This document shows positions 25,369-33,134 of a DNA stretch of 64,000 nt, piece after piece (position 1 is the stretch's first letter; the number at the start of each line of letters is the position of its first letter). The DNA is taken from the NCBI RefSeq assembly GCF_020144925.1, contig NZ_NSLC01000009.1:124001-188000 (forward strand), written 5' to 3'. The notes beneath the pieces are model-generated. The model made no database searches, had not been told where the DNA came from, and saw only the letters and a program-made list of their open reading frames with translations. This DNA comes from Afifella sp. IM 167 (lineage in GTDB: Bacteria > Pseudomonadota > Alphaproteobacteria > Rhizobiales > Afifellaceae). The position numbers were made by a program, and so were the translations under genes.

Positions 25369-26373
25369 TCAGAGCACCTCGCTCTGGGCGCTGCGGATGA
25401 CGTCCTGCACCGTCGTGCCTTCCGCCCTGGCGGCGAAGGTCACCGCCATGCGGTGCTGCAGGATCGGCATCGCAAGCGCGTCGACGTCGTCGAGGGAAGG
25501 CGCGAGCCGGCCGTCGAGGAGCGCCCTGGCGCGCACCGTCAGCATCAGTGCCTGGCTGGCGCGCGGGCCGGGGCCCCAGGAGAGCTTTTCGGCAAGCGCG
25601 GTGTCGCTTTCGCCCGGGCGCACCGAGCGCACGAGCTTCAAAATCGCTTCCACGACGCTCTCGCCGACGGGCATCCTGCGCACCAGCGCCTGGATGCGCG
25701 TCAGGCGTTCCGCGTCGAGGACGGTCTCCGTCTCCGCATCGCGCGCGCCGGTCGTCTCCATCAGCATGCGCCGCTCGGCCTCGATGCCCGGATAGGCGAT
25801 GTCGATCTGCATCAGGAAGCGGTCGAGCTGCGCCTCGGGCAGGGGATAGGTGCCCTCCTGCTCCAGCGGGTTCTGCGTGGCGAGCACATGGAAGGGCTGC
25901 GGCAGGTCGTGGCGCTGGCCCGCGATCGTCACATGCTGCTCCTGCATCGCCTGCAGCAGCGCGGACTGGGTGCGCGGGCTGGCGCGGTTGATCTCGTCGG
26001 CCATCAGAAGCTGGGCGAAGATCGGGCCGCGGATGAAGCGGAAGGCGCGCCGGCCTTCGCCGCTCTCCTCCAGCACCTCCGCGCCGAGGATGTCGGAAGG
26101 CATGAGGTCCGGGGTGAACTGGATGCGCCTTGCTTCAAGGCCGAGAACGGTGCCGAGCGTTTCCACGAGCTTCGTCTTGGCAAGGCCCGGCACGCCGACG
26201 ACCAGGCCGTGGCCGCCGGAAAGGAGGGTGGTCAGCGCGCGTTCCACCACGACGTCCTGGCCGTAGATGACGCGGCCGACGGCCGCGCGCACCCGCCCGA
26301 GAAGATCGACAGCCTCCTCCGCCTCGCGGACGATTTCTTCCGGGTTCGTCTCCGGCTGCACGATTGCGCTCAT
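25369..26373 (-). CDS. MoxR family AAA+ ATPase
   Basis: 334 aa from ATG 26373. AAA_3/MoxR landmarks: Walker A GVPGLAKTK (~58-66), LMPSDILGAEVLEE, Walker B LLMADEINRASP, sensor 1 ATQNPLEQEGTYPLPEAQLD and the lid helices at the C-terminus. MoxR ATPases act as chaperones that mature or insert protein complexes together with VWA-domain partners; here the partners are the DUF58, DUF4159 and VWA-like products of the same operon. First gene of the minus-strand operon, divergent from the DUF1285 operon across 163 nt that contain two 18-nt direct repeats. Confidence 0.93.
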   Translation of the reverse strand: MSAIVQPETNPEEIVREAEEAVDLLGRVRAAVGRVIYGQDVVVERALTTLLSGGHGLVVGVPGLAKTKLVETLGTVLGLEARRIQFTPDLMPSDILGAEVLEESGEGRRAFRFIRGPIFAQLLMADEINRASPRTQSALLQAMQEQHVTIAGQRHDLPQPFHVLATQNPLEQEGTYPLPEAQLDRFLMQIDIAYPGIEAERRMLMETTGARDAETETVLDAERLTRIQALVRRMPVGESVVEAILKLVRSVRPGESDTALAEKLSWGPGPRASQALMLTVRARALLDGRLAPSLDDVDALAMPILQHRMAVTFAARAEGTTVQDVIRSAQSEVL

Positions 26374-26431
26374 TCCGCCTCGCCCTTGCCTGTCACGTTG
26401 TCTGACCTGTCTTTGGCACCTGCTGCGCCGT

Positions 26432-26470
26432 GCTTCGTTTTCACCGCAGCCCGCTTCGTTTTCACGGCAG
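26432..26470. repeat. Two 18-nt direct repeats in the MoxR/DUF1285 divergent promoter gap
   Basis: GCTTCGTTTTCACCGCAG at 26432-26449 and GCTTCGTTTTCACGGCAG at 26453-26470, 17 of 18 positions identical, period 21 nt (two helical turns). They lie 59-97 nt upstream of moxR and 67-105 nt upstream of the DUF1285 start, a geometry that suits binding of one protein on the same DNA face. Confidence 0.55.
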
Positions 26471-26536
26471 ATTGTGTCATGCCGGGGGCGTTGCAGCATT
26501 CACTTTCTCATGAGGGAAATGGGCTCCAGGCCGTCG

Positions 26537-27130
26537 ATGGAAAGGGAGATGACGACAAATCCGAAGCTGCCGGCGAGCCTCGCCGCCCTGATGAAGCGGG
26601 CCGAGGAAGGTGCTCCCGCAAGGCCCGTGGAGAAATGGAATCCGCCGCATTGCGGGCGGATCGACATGCGTATCGCCGCCGATGGCACCTGGTTCTACAT
26701 GGGAACGCCGATCGGCCGGCCGGCGCTCGTTAAGCTCTTCGCCTCGGTGCTGCGGCGCGAGGAGGACGGCGAATTCGTCCTCGTCACGCCGGTGGAAAAG
26801 ATCGGCATCGCCGTCGACGACGCGCCCTTTCTCGCCGTCGAGATGGCGGCGGAAGGCGAGGGCGAGGGGCGTCGAATCACTTTCCGCACCAATGCCGACG
26901 ATCTGGTCGTCGCCGACCGGGATCATCCTCTGCGCTTCGAGGTCGAGGACGGCACGCTCGGCCTCAAGCCCTATCTGCGCGTGCGCGGCCGTCTCGACGC
27001 GCTCCTCACCCGCGCGCTGACGCACGATCTGATCGGGCTTGCCGAGGAGCGGGAGGGCCGGCTCGGTGTCGTCTCGGGCGGCGCCTTCTTCGCGCTGCCG
27101 CAGATCGGCGAGGAAAGCTCCGGCGCATGA
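26537..27130 (+). CDS. DUF1285 domain protein
   Basis: 197 aa if started at ATG 26537; ATG 26549 or 26510 are possible because no start has an ideal Shine-Dalgarno. The family core is clear: PPHCGRIDMRIAADGTWFYM, GTPIGRPALVKLFASVLRRE, EKIGIAVDDAPFLAVEM and DALLTRALTHDLIGLAE. DUF1285 is a small two-domain fold without assigned activity. It leads a three-gene plus-strand operon: its stop overlaps the Nudix start (ATGA), and the Nudix gene is coupled to the CCA-transferase gene. This trio next to MoxR/DUF58 is a recurrent alphaproteobacterial arrangement, from memory. Confidence 0.88.
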   Translation: MEREMTTNPKLPASLAALMKRAEEGAPARPVEKWNPPHCGRIDMRIAADGTWFYMGTPIGRPALVKLFASVLRREEDGEFVLVTPVEKIGIAVDDAPFLAVEMAAEGEGEGRRITFRTNADDLVVADRDHPLRFEVEDGTLGLKPYLRVRGRLDALLTRALTHDLIGLAEEREGRLGVVSGGAFFALPQIGEESSGA

Positions 27131-27762
27131 GGCAGGATGTATACACCGCCGCCGATTTCCGGCGCCGGGCGGAGCGGGCCTTCCAGGCGGAGGCCCATTC
27201 GCCGCGCGAATTCGGCGATCACAGCTTCAACCCGGAGCTTGTCGAGCATTTCAGGCGCGTCAAGCGGCGCGACGCGGCCGTGCTGGTGCCGGTGGTCGAT
27301 CGCCCGGATGGGGCCATGGTCATCCTCACCCAGCGCACCGAGAACCTCTCCAGCCACGCCGGCCAGATCGCCTTTCCCGGCGGCAAGGTGGATGCGGGCG
27401 AGAGCGCCGAGGAGGCCGCGCTGCGCGAGGCGGAGGAAGAGATCGGCCTGCCGCGCTCGGCCGTCGAGGTCGTCCTGCGGGCCCCCGACTATCTGACGGG
27501 CTCGGGCTTTCGCATTTCGCCGATCCTCGCCGTTGTAGAGCCGGATGTGCGCCTCACCCTCAATCCGCATGAGGTCGCCGACGCCTTCGAGACGCCGCTC
27601 GCCTTCCTGATGGACCGGGCGAACCATCGCCAGAACAGCCGGGTCTGGCAGGGGATGCGGCGCAACTTCTTCGAGATGCCCTGGGAGGATCGCTACATCT
27701 GGGGCGTCACGGCCGGCATCGTGAAGATGCTCGCCGACGAGCTTTATGGAGATACGCCTTGA
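27127..27762 (+). CDS. Nudix CoA pyrophosphatase (NudL-like)
   Basis: 211 aa. It probably hydrolyses CoA and derivatives to phosphopantetheine and 3',5'-ADP. The CoA-pyrophosphatase marker before the box (VILTQRTENLSSHAGQIAFP) and the Nudix box itself (GGKVDAGESAEEAALREAEE then EIGL) are intact, followed by the TGSGFRISPILAVVEP segment of the subgroup. The start ATG 27127 overlaps the DUF1285 stop, and its stop TGA overlaps the TTG start of the CCA-transferase gene, so all three should be co-translated. Confidence 0.91.
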   Translation: MRQDVYTAADFRRRAERAFQAEAHSPREFGDHSFNPELVEHFRRVKRRDAAVLVPVVDRPDGAMVILTQRTENLSSHAGQIAFPGGKVDAGESAEEAALREAEEEIGLPRSAVEVVLRAPDYLTGSGFRISPILAVVEPDVRLTLNPHEVADAFETPLAFLMDRANHRQNSRVWQGMRRNFFEMPWEDRYIWGVTAGIVKMLADELYGDTP

Positions 27763-28994
27763 GCCTGCCGAGCCTTGCCGGCCATACCTTCCTGGACGAT
27801 CCCGCGCTGAAGGCGGTGCTCGCGGCGCTGGGCGGCGGGAACGAGACGCGCATCGTCGGCGGCACGGTGCGCAACGCCCTCCTCGGCGATCCGGTCAGCG
27901 ACGTTGATCTCGCCACCATCCACCATCCGCAGGAGGTCATGGCGAGGGCCGATGCGGCCGGGCTGAAGCCGGTCGCGACGGGGATCGAGCACGGCACCAT
28001 CACCGTCGTTGCGCATGGAAAACCCTTCGAGGTGACCACCTTGCGCGCCGATGTGGAGACGGATGGCAGGCATGCCGTCGTGCGCTTCACCGAGGACTGG
28101 GCCGAGGATGCGGCGCGGCGCGACTTCACCCTGAACGCACTTTATTGCGACGGCGAGGGCCATGTCTTCGACCCGCACGGCGGCTACGCCGATCTCGCCG
28201 CGCGGGTGATCCGCTTCGTCGGCGATCCGGAGGAGCGCATCCGCGAGGATTATCTGAGAATCCTGCGCTTCTTCCGCTTCTTCGCCTGGTACGGATCGGG
28301 CCGCCCGGATGCGGATGGGCTGAAGGCCTGCGCGCGGCTCAAGGCGGGCATCGCGACGCTGTCGGCCGAGCGCGTCTGGTCGGAGCTGAAGCGGCTGCTT
28401 GCCGCGCCCGATCCCTCGCGCGCGCTCCTTTGGATGCGCACCACCGCTGTCCTCGCCAAGGCGCTGCCGGAATGCTGGGGCATCGACGCCATCCACCGCA
28501 CCGTGGTCGCCGAGGAAGCGGAGGGTCTCGCGCCCGATCCGCTGACGCGGCTGATGGCGATCATACCGCCGCATCATGCGCGCATCGACCAGCTCGCCAC
28601 CCGCCTTCGCCTGTCGCGCAGGGAGGCCGAACGCCTGCGCGCCTGGGCCGATGCGCCGGATGCCGATCCGTCGCTCTCGCCAGAGGCGCTCTCAAAGCTT
28701 CTTTATGAATGGGGGAGCGAGCCGGTATGCGACCGGTTGCTCCTGGCTCTTGCCCGCGCGCGAGAGGAGGAGAACGCGGAGAAGGCGACCGCGCTGAAGC
28801 GCCAGCTGGAGACTGCCCGGGCCTATGAAAGGCCGGCTTTCCCGCTCTCCGGCAAGGATCTGATCGAGGCCGGCCACAAGGAAGGGCCCGCCCTAGGCAG
28901 GCTTCTGGCGGAGATCGAGGGACGCTGGGTCGATTCGGGCTTCGCCCTGCCGCGCGAGGAACTTCTCGCCCTCGCGACAAAGGCCAGCGACTAG
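27759..28994 (+). CDS. CCA tRNA nucleotidyltransferase
   Basis: 411 aa. It adds or repairs the 3'-CCA of tRNA. Class II nucleotidyltransferase motifs: RIVGGTVRNALLGDP, the metal-binding DVDLAT (DxD), RFTEDWAEDAARRDFTLNAL, the ERIREDYLRILRFFRFFAW neck helix, and the helical body and tail. There is no HD phosphohydrolase domain, as in the alphaproteobacterial type. The start is TTG 27759 (with GGAG 8 nt upstream), sharing bases with the Nudix stop; a TTG start with coupling suggests reduced independent initiation. Confidence 0.93.
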   Translation: MSLPSLAGHTFLDDPALKAVLAALGGGNETRIVGGTVRNALLGDPVSDVDLATIHHPQEVMARADAAGLKPVATGIEHGTITVVAHGKPFEVTTLRADVETDGRHAVVRFTEDWAEDAARRDFTLNALYCDGEGHVFDPHGGYADLAARVIRFVGDPEERIREDYLRILRFFRFFAWYGSGRPDADGLKACARLKAGIATLSAERVWSELKRLLAAPDPSRALLWMRTTAVLAKALPECWGIDAIHRTVVAEEAEGLAPDPLTRLMAIIPPHHARIDQLATRLRLSRREAERLRAWADAPDADPSLSPEALSKLLYEWGSEPVCDRLLLALARAREEENAEKATALKRQLETARAYERPAFPLSGKDLIEAGHKEGPALGRLLAEIEGRWVDSGFALPREELLALATKASD

Positions 28995-29068
28995 AGGCCC
29001 GCGACTGAGGCGGGAGCCGGCGGGCATGTCGCTCCGCCGGCCGTTCGGACTACGGAAAATCCGCGCCC

Positions 29069-29242
29069 TTATTCGTCGTGGATCTTGGCCTTCACCTTTT
29101 CCACCATCTTCGGCGTCATCTGGATGTCCGGATGCGCCGAGCGCACATGCTCGGAGACCTTCGAGAGGAGATCGGCCTCGGTTTCGGCGCGGGCCTTGTA
29201 CTCGCAGCCGGGAACGAGCTCGCCGCAGGTGATCGTCTTCAT
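29069..29242 (-). CDS. DUF1059 family small protein
   Basis: 57 aa, too short to stand out by length, but it has a strong AAGGAGGA 5 nt before ATG 29242 and a recognisable DUF1059 sequence: MKTITCGELVPGCEYKARAE, then DLLSKVSEHVRSAHPDIQ and MTPKMVEKVKAKIHDE. The two Cys and two His (C6, C13, H31, H36) are conserved in the family in a zinc-finger-like spacing; function unknown. It is monocistronic, with the motif shared with bfr 18-32 nt upstream of its start codon. Confidence 0.85.
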   Translation of the reverse strand: MKTITCGELVPGCEYKARAETEADLLSKVSEHVRSAHPDIQMTPKMVEKVKAKIHDE

Positions 29243-29259
29243 GATTTCCTCCTTCGACT

Positions 29260-29274
29260 GTGGACGTGGTCCAT
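29260..29274 (-). promoter_or_regulatory. 15-nt motif upstream of DUF1059, shared with bfr
   Basis: Minus-strand ATGGACCACGTCCAC, containing the perfect dyad TGGAC-CAC-GTCCA, 18-32 nt before the DUF1059 start. It matches the site at 19520-19534 at 13 of 15 positions, including ten identical bases in a row. Location close to the ribosome-binding region would suit a repressor. Confidence 0.35.
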
Positions 29275-29459
29275 AGCCAATGTGAGCGCTCGGCCGAAGG
29301 TTTCAATCGCCAATCGGGCTTCTGTGGCCGCTTGTCGCCATGGATCGGCCGCGCCCGAAGCAGAAGAATGCACGTTTCGGTTGTATTAAAGCTTTACCTC
29401 GGCCTTGAACGCGCCAATACTTGGCGGGGCAGTTGGGCGGTTGTGGCTCGGAGGATGAA

Positions 29460-30626
29460 GTGAGCAACAATTACACTGGCCTGCGCCGACTTCGCCGCAA
29501 GGACAGGCAAGCCGCCACGCGCTGCGCGGCCCGTCTTCTGAAGATGCGCAAGAGCCTCGCGCCCCTGCGTCAGCGCCGGCGCGACAGCGCGCTGCTCCTG
29601 GCGACCTGGAACATCCGCGATTTCGATTCCAACCATTTCGGCTACGGCCCGCGCCTGCCGGAGACCTTCTACTACATCGCCGAAATCATCTCCTGCTTCG
29701 ACCTCGTGGCCATTCAGGAGGTCAATCGCGACCTCGGTCCGCTGCGCAAGGTGATGGAGATCCTCGGCCGCGAATGGGACTACATCGCCACCGACACGAC
29801 CGAGGGGCCGGGCGGCAACGGCGAGCGCATGGCCTTCGTCTACAACACCGAAAAGGTCTGGTTCCGCAGGATCGCCGGCGAGGTGGTGCTGCCGGAGGGC
29901 CAGCTCGTGGTCAGCCGCAGCCGGGTGAAGAGCGACGACGCCGAGCCCGACATGACCGCCACCGAGGAAAAGGCGGTGAAGAAGGAATTCAGGGAAGTGA
30001 AGCAGCAGTTTGCCCGCACGCCCTTCCTCGTCGCCTTCCAGTCCGGCTGGTTTAGGTTCAGCCTGTGCACCGTGCACATCTATTTCGGCGCTGACAGCGG
30101 CGAGAAGCTCAAGCGCCGCATCGAGGAGATCCGCCGGCTGGTGAAGTTCTTCGCCGCCCGCCAGGACCAGCAGAACCGGCGCGAGCTCGACGCACGCGGA
30201 AACCCCGAGAACTACATCCTCCTTGGCGACTTCAACGTGAAGAGCCCGGAGCACGAGACCATGCAGGCGCTGAAAAGCGAGGGCTTCGTGGTGCCGGAAG
30301 CCATCGACGGCGAGGCGGTGCGCAAGAAGGGCGATCACTTCTACGACCAGATCGCCACGCGCGTGAAGGACGACCGCTTCAAGGTGACGGCGGGCGGCAT
30401 CGTCGACATGTATTCCGACGTCTTCCGCAACAACGCCGAGGACAAGGCGCTCTACAAGCACCTCCTGCCGGCGGCCGACCCGGAGAAGAACGAGAAGTAC
30501 AAGGCAAAGACCTTCGACGCGCTCTACAAGAAGTGGCGGACCTGGCAGATGTCCGACCACAGCCCGCTCTGGATCGAGATCGAGACCGACTTCGCCGACC
30601 AGTATCTTGAGGAGATCGCCGGTTAG
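29460..30626 (+). CDS. Endonuclease/exonuclease/phosphatase (EEP) family protein
   Basis: 388 aa from GTG 29460 with GGAGGA 4 nt upstream; a TTG at 29421 is unlikely. EEP-fold landmarks: LLATWNIRDFDSN, the metal-binding Glu of VAIQEVNRDLGPL, RMAFVYNTEKVWF, the CTVHIYFGAD segment, YILLGDFNVKSPEH and the catalytic His of MSDHSPLWIEI. The N-terminus is basic (RRLRRKDRQAATRCAARLL) with no signal peptide, so a cytoplasmic nuclease or phosphatase is likely; lysine/arginine-rich insertions (ATEEKAVKKEFREVKQQF) mark a subgroup I cannot name. Separate transcription unit with 217 nt upstream. Confidence 0.82.
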   Translation: MSNNYTGLRRLRRKDRQAATRCAARLLKMRKSLAPLRQRRRDSALLLATWNIRDFDSNHFGYGPRLPETFYYIAEIISCFDLVAIQEVNRDLGPLRKVMEILGREWDYIATDTTEGPGGNGERMAFVYNTEKVWFRRIAGEVVLPEGQLVVSRSRVKSDDAEPDMTATEEKAVKKEFREVKQQFARTPFLVAFQSGWFRFSLCTVHIYFGADSGEKLKRRIEEIRRLVKFFAARQDQQNRRELDARGNPENYILLGDFNVKSPEHETMQALKSEGFVVPEAIDGEAVRKKGDHFYDQIATRVKDDRFKVTAGGIVDMYSDVFRNNAEDKALYKHLLPAADPEKNEKYKAKTFDALYKKWRTWQMSDHSPLWIEIETDFADQYLEEIAG

Positions 30627-30645
30627 GCCCGTTCTGCCCGCCCGC

Positions 30646-31596
30646 CTAGGGCCACTTCACCACGGGCGGCATGGAGGAAAGGATCGAGGCGATGTTGCCG
30701 CCGGTCTTCAGGCCGAAGATCGTGCCGCGGTCGTAGAGGAGGTTGAATTCCACATAGCGCCCGCGCCGTTCCAGCTGCTCGTCGCGATCCGCCTCGCTGT
30801 AGACGCCGGCGAAGTTGCGGGCGACGAGGCGGGGATAGACGTCGAGAAAATGCCTGCCCACCTCCTGCACGAAAGCGAGGTCGCGTTCGAAGCCTTCCTC
30901 GCTGCCGTCGCCGCTATTGAGGTAGTCGAAGAAGATGCCGCCGATGCCGCGCGCCTCGCCGCGATGCGGCAAAAAGAAATAGTCGTCGCACCAGCTTTTG
31001 AGGTGCGCGTAGTCGACGCTCTCATGGCAATCGCAGGCGCCCGCCATCGCCGCGTGGAATTCCTGGGTGTCCGGGTCCTCCTGCACGCGCCGCCGGTCGA
31101 GGACGGGGGTGAGATCGGCGCCGCCGCCGAACCATTGCCGGCTCGTCACCACCATGCGCGTGTTCATGTGCACGGCCGGGGCGTGCGGGTTCTTCAAATG
31201 CCCGATCAGCGAGATGCCCGAGGCCCAGAAGCGCGGATCCTCCGTGGCCCCGGGAATCTGCGCGCGAAATTCGGGCGCGAACTCGCCGAAGACGGTGGAG
31301 GTGTGCACGCCCACCTTCTCGAAGACGCGGCCCTTCATCATCGCCATGACGCCGCCCCCGCCGGGCGCGCCGGAATGATCCTTGCGCTCCCAGGGCGTCT
31401 TCTCGAAGCGGCCGGCCGCCTCCTCGCCATGCGGCGCGTCGCCTGGCAGGAGATCCTCCAGCTTCTCGAAGGCGGCGCAGATCTCGCCTTGCAGCGTCTC
31501 GAACCAGGCGCGCGCCCGCGCCTTCTTGCCTTCGATATCCGCCGGCGGCGACATCGCTTCGAGGTTCGGGCGGTAGAGATGATTGTTGCGGCTCAT
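30646..31596 (-). CDS. hemF: Oxygen-dependent coproporphyrinogen III oxidase
   Basis: 316 aa, usual length. It carries out the oxidative decarboxylation of coproporphyrinogen III to protoporphyrinogen IX in heme (and bacteriochlorophyll, if made) synthesis; cytosolic, O2-dependent. Family landmarks: [50 protein letters not shown], HKxYCD-equivalent [30 protein letters not shown] and the C-terminal [20 protein letters not shown]. Start ATG 31596. No hemN in the window. Confidence 0.95.
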   Translation of the reverse strand: MSRNNHLYRPNLEAMSPPADIEGKKARARAWFETLQGEICAAFEKLEDLLPGDAPHGEEAAGRFEKTPWERKDHSGAPGGGGVMAMMKGRVFEKVGVHTSTVFGEFAPEFRAQIPGATEDPRFWASGISLIGHLKNPHAPAVHMNTRMVVTSRQWFGGGADLTPVLDRRRVQEDPDTQEFHAAMAGACDCHESVDYAHLKSWCDDYFFLPHRGEARGIGGIFFDYLNSGDGSEEGFERDLAFVQEVGRHFLDVYPRLVARNFAGVYSEADRDEQLERRGRYVEFNLLYDRGTIFGLKTGGNIASILSSMPPVVKWP

Positions 31597-31722
31597 GCAC
31601 CGCGATTAACGGATGGGCCGTTCTGCGGCAATATGAGCGCAACCCGAGCGGGGCCGGCCGAGTTGCTGAGGCCGGGAGTATGTTGCCCCGCACCCGGACT
31701 TTGCACCGATTAGGAGATTGCC

Positions 31723-32298
31723 ATGAGCCAGACGCACCCGGCCGTCGCGCCGCGCGACCAGCCCGAGCTTCGTTCCACGCTGTCGCAGAACTGGGGCTGG
31801 ATCGTCGGCTTCGGCCTCGTGGCCCTTGTCGGCGGCTTCCTGGCGCTCGTCGCCATCGTCACCGCCACGGTGGCGAGCGTCTATCTCATCGGCGTGATGA
31901 TGTTCGTCTCCGGCATCGCCGAGATCGCGCAGGGCCTGCAATCGCGGCGCTGGTCGCGCTTCTTCCTCTGGGTGCTTCTGGGCGCGCTCTATGTCGTCGC
32001 GGCCGTCGCGGTCTTCATCGCGCCGATCTTCGCGGCGGTGGTACTGACCTGGGTCCTCGGCGTCGTCCTCGTCGCGGCGGGTCTGGTGCGCCTCATGCTG
32101 GCCCTTTCCATGCGCTCGCAGTCGCTCTGGGGCTGGGTGCTGGTCTCCGCGCTGCTGACGCTTCTCATCGGCGTCATCATCCTCATCGGCTGGCCCGCCT
32201 CCAGCCTCTGGGCGCTCGGCATCTTCCTCGCGGTCGACCTGATCGTCATCGGCACGGCCTGGGTGGCGATGGGCATGTCGCTCAGGAAGGCGCGCTGA
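31723..32298 (+). CDS. HdeD family membrane protein (DUF308)
   Basis: 191 aa with AGGAG 6 nt before ATG 31723. Six hydrophobic helices in three pairs are visible (WIVGFGLVALVGGFLALVAI; ASVYLIGVMMFVSGIAEI; FFLWVLLGALYVVAAVAVFI; VVLTWVLGVVLVAAGLVRL; WGWVLVSALLTLLIGVIIL; LWALGIFLAVDLIVIGTAW), the internal repeat typical of DUF308/HdeD. In E. coli HdeD is linked to acid resistance; in Alphaproteobacteria the role is untested. Monocistronic. Confidence 0.87.
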   Translation: MSQTHPAVAPRDQPELRSTLSQNWGWIVGFGLVALVGGFLALVAIVTATVASVYLIGVMMFVSGIAEIAQGLQSRRWSRFFLWVLLGALYVVAAVAVFIAPIFAAVVLTWVLGVVLVAAGLVRLMLALSMRSQSLWGWVLVSALLTLLIGVIILIGWPASSLWALGIFLAVDLIVIGTAWVAMGMSLRKAR

Positions 32299-32372
32299 GG
32301 CGCGCCGACTCCCACTCTCCTGCACGCCGCGCTATAATCTCCGAAGGCGGCTTCGCGTGAGGGTTGGGCGCC

Positions 32373-32597
32373 ATGAGGGAAGGTTTTCGCAGGAAGGGGA
32401 GGGCGGGCGATCCGGCCGGCCTCGATCTGTGGCGGCGCGAGACCTTCGTGCTGCCGCGCGGCAAGGCGCGCGAGCGGGCGCGCGAATTCCTCAAGCGTTT
32501 TCCGAAGGCCGCCTATCAGAGCGAGGTGGAAAGCTGGCGCGAGCTGGAGACCGGCGAGATCGAATTCACCATGCGCCGGCTTCCGACAGCCGATTGA
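32373..32597 (+). CDS. Conserved small basic hypothetical protein
   Basis: 74 aa from ATG 32373 with GAGGG 9 nt upstream (TTG 32364 is an alternative). Arg-rich N-terminal half (REGFRRKGRAGD, LWRRETFVLPRGKARERARE), then FLKRFPKAAYQSEVESWREL and an acidic/hydrophobic end (ETGEIEFTMRRLPTAD). No known domain or membrane segment. Coding character is supported by the codon pattern and Shine-Dalgarno. It ends one base before the convergent trmL gene. Confidence 0.65.
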   Translation: MREGFRRKGRAGDPAGLDLWRRETFVLPRGKARERAREFLKRFPKAAYQSEVESWRELETGEIEFTMRRLPTAD

Positions 32598-32598
32598 G

Positions 32599-33066
32599 CT
32601 AGCCGGGCCCGGGCAAGCCGCCTGTCTGCCGCAGCGCTTCGAAGAGCGCGATCGAGGCGGCATTCGCCACGTTGAGCGAGCGCGTCTCGCGCCGGATCGG
32701 CAGGCGCACGAGCGCATCGGCCCCCTCGCGCACGCCGTCCGGCAGGCCGGCCGATTCGCGCCCCAGAAGCAGGATGTCGCCGTCGCGGAAGGCGAAGCCG
32801 GGCAGGGTGGCGATGCCCCGGGAGGAGAGGGCGACGAGACGCCGTCCTGCGGCGATCCGCCAGCTCTCGAAGGCGGAAAAATCCGCATGCTCGCTCAGCG
32901 CGGCGATCTGCAGGTAGTCCATGCCGGCGCGCTTCAGGTTGCGGTCGCTGAGCGCGAATCCCGCCGGATGGATGATGTGCACCGCCGCCCCGAGGCAGGC
33001 GCCGAGCCTCAGGATCGCCCCGGCGTTCTGGGCGATGTCGGGCTGATAGAGGGCAAGGTCGATCAT
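32599..33066 (-). CDS. trmL: tRNA (cytidine(34)-2'-O)-methyltransferase
   Basis: 155 aa, a minimal SPOUT methyltransferase that 2'-O-methylates the wobble base of tRNA-Leu isoacceptors. Landmarks: ALYQPDIAQNAGAILRLGAC, IHPAGFALSDRNLKRAGMDY, and the SAM-binding trefoil knot LLGRESAGLP and RSLNVANAASIALFEALRQ. ATG 33066 gives the usual start; an upstream ATG 33084 is less likely. Divergent from the ABC exporter gene across 68 nt. Confidence 0.92.
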   Translation of the reverse strand: MIDLALYQPDIAQNAGAILRLGACLGAAVHIIHPAGFALSDRNLKRAGMDYLQIAALSEHADFSAFESWRIAAGRRLVALSSRGIATLPGFAFRDGDILLLGRESAGLPDGVREGADALVRLPIRRETRSLNVANAASIALFEALRQTGGLPGPG

Positions 33067-33134
33067 CGGCTCACTTTCGCGCATTCAGCCGGCGCATCTT
33101 CTCGCCGGTGCATGAAGGGGCCATATAGGCCGCC

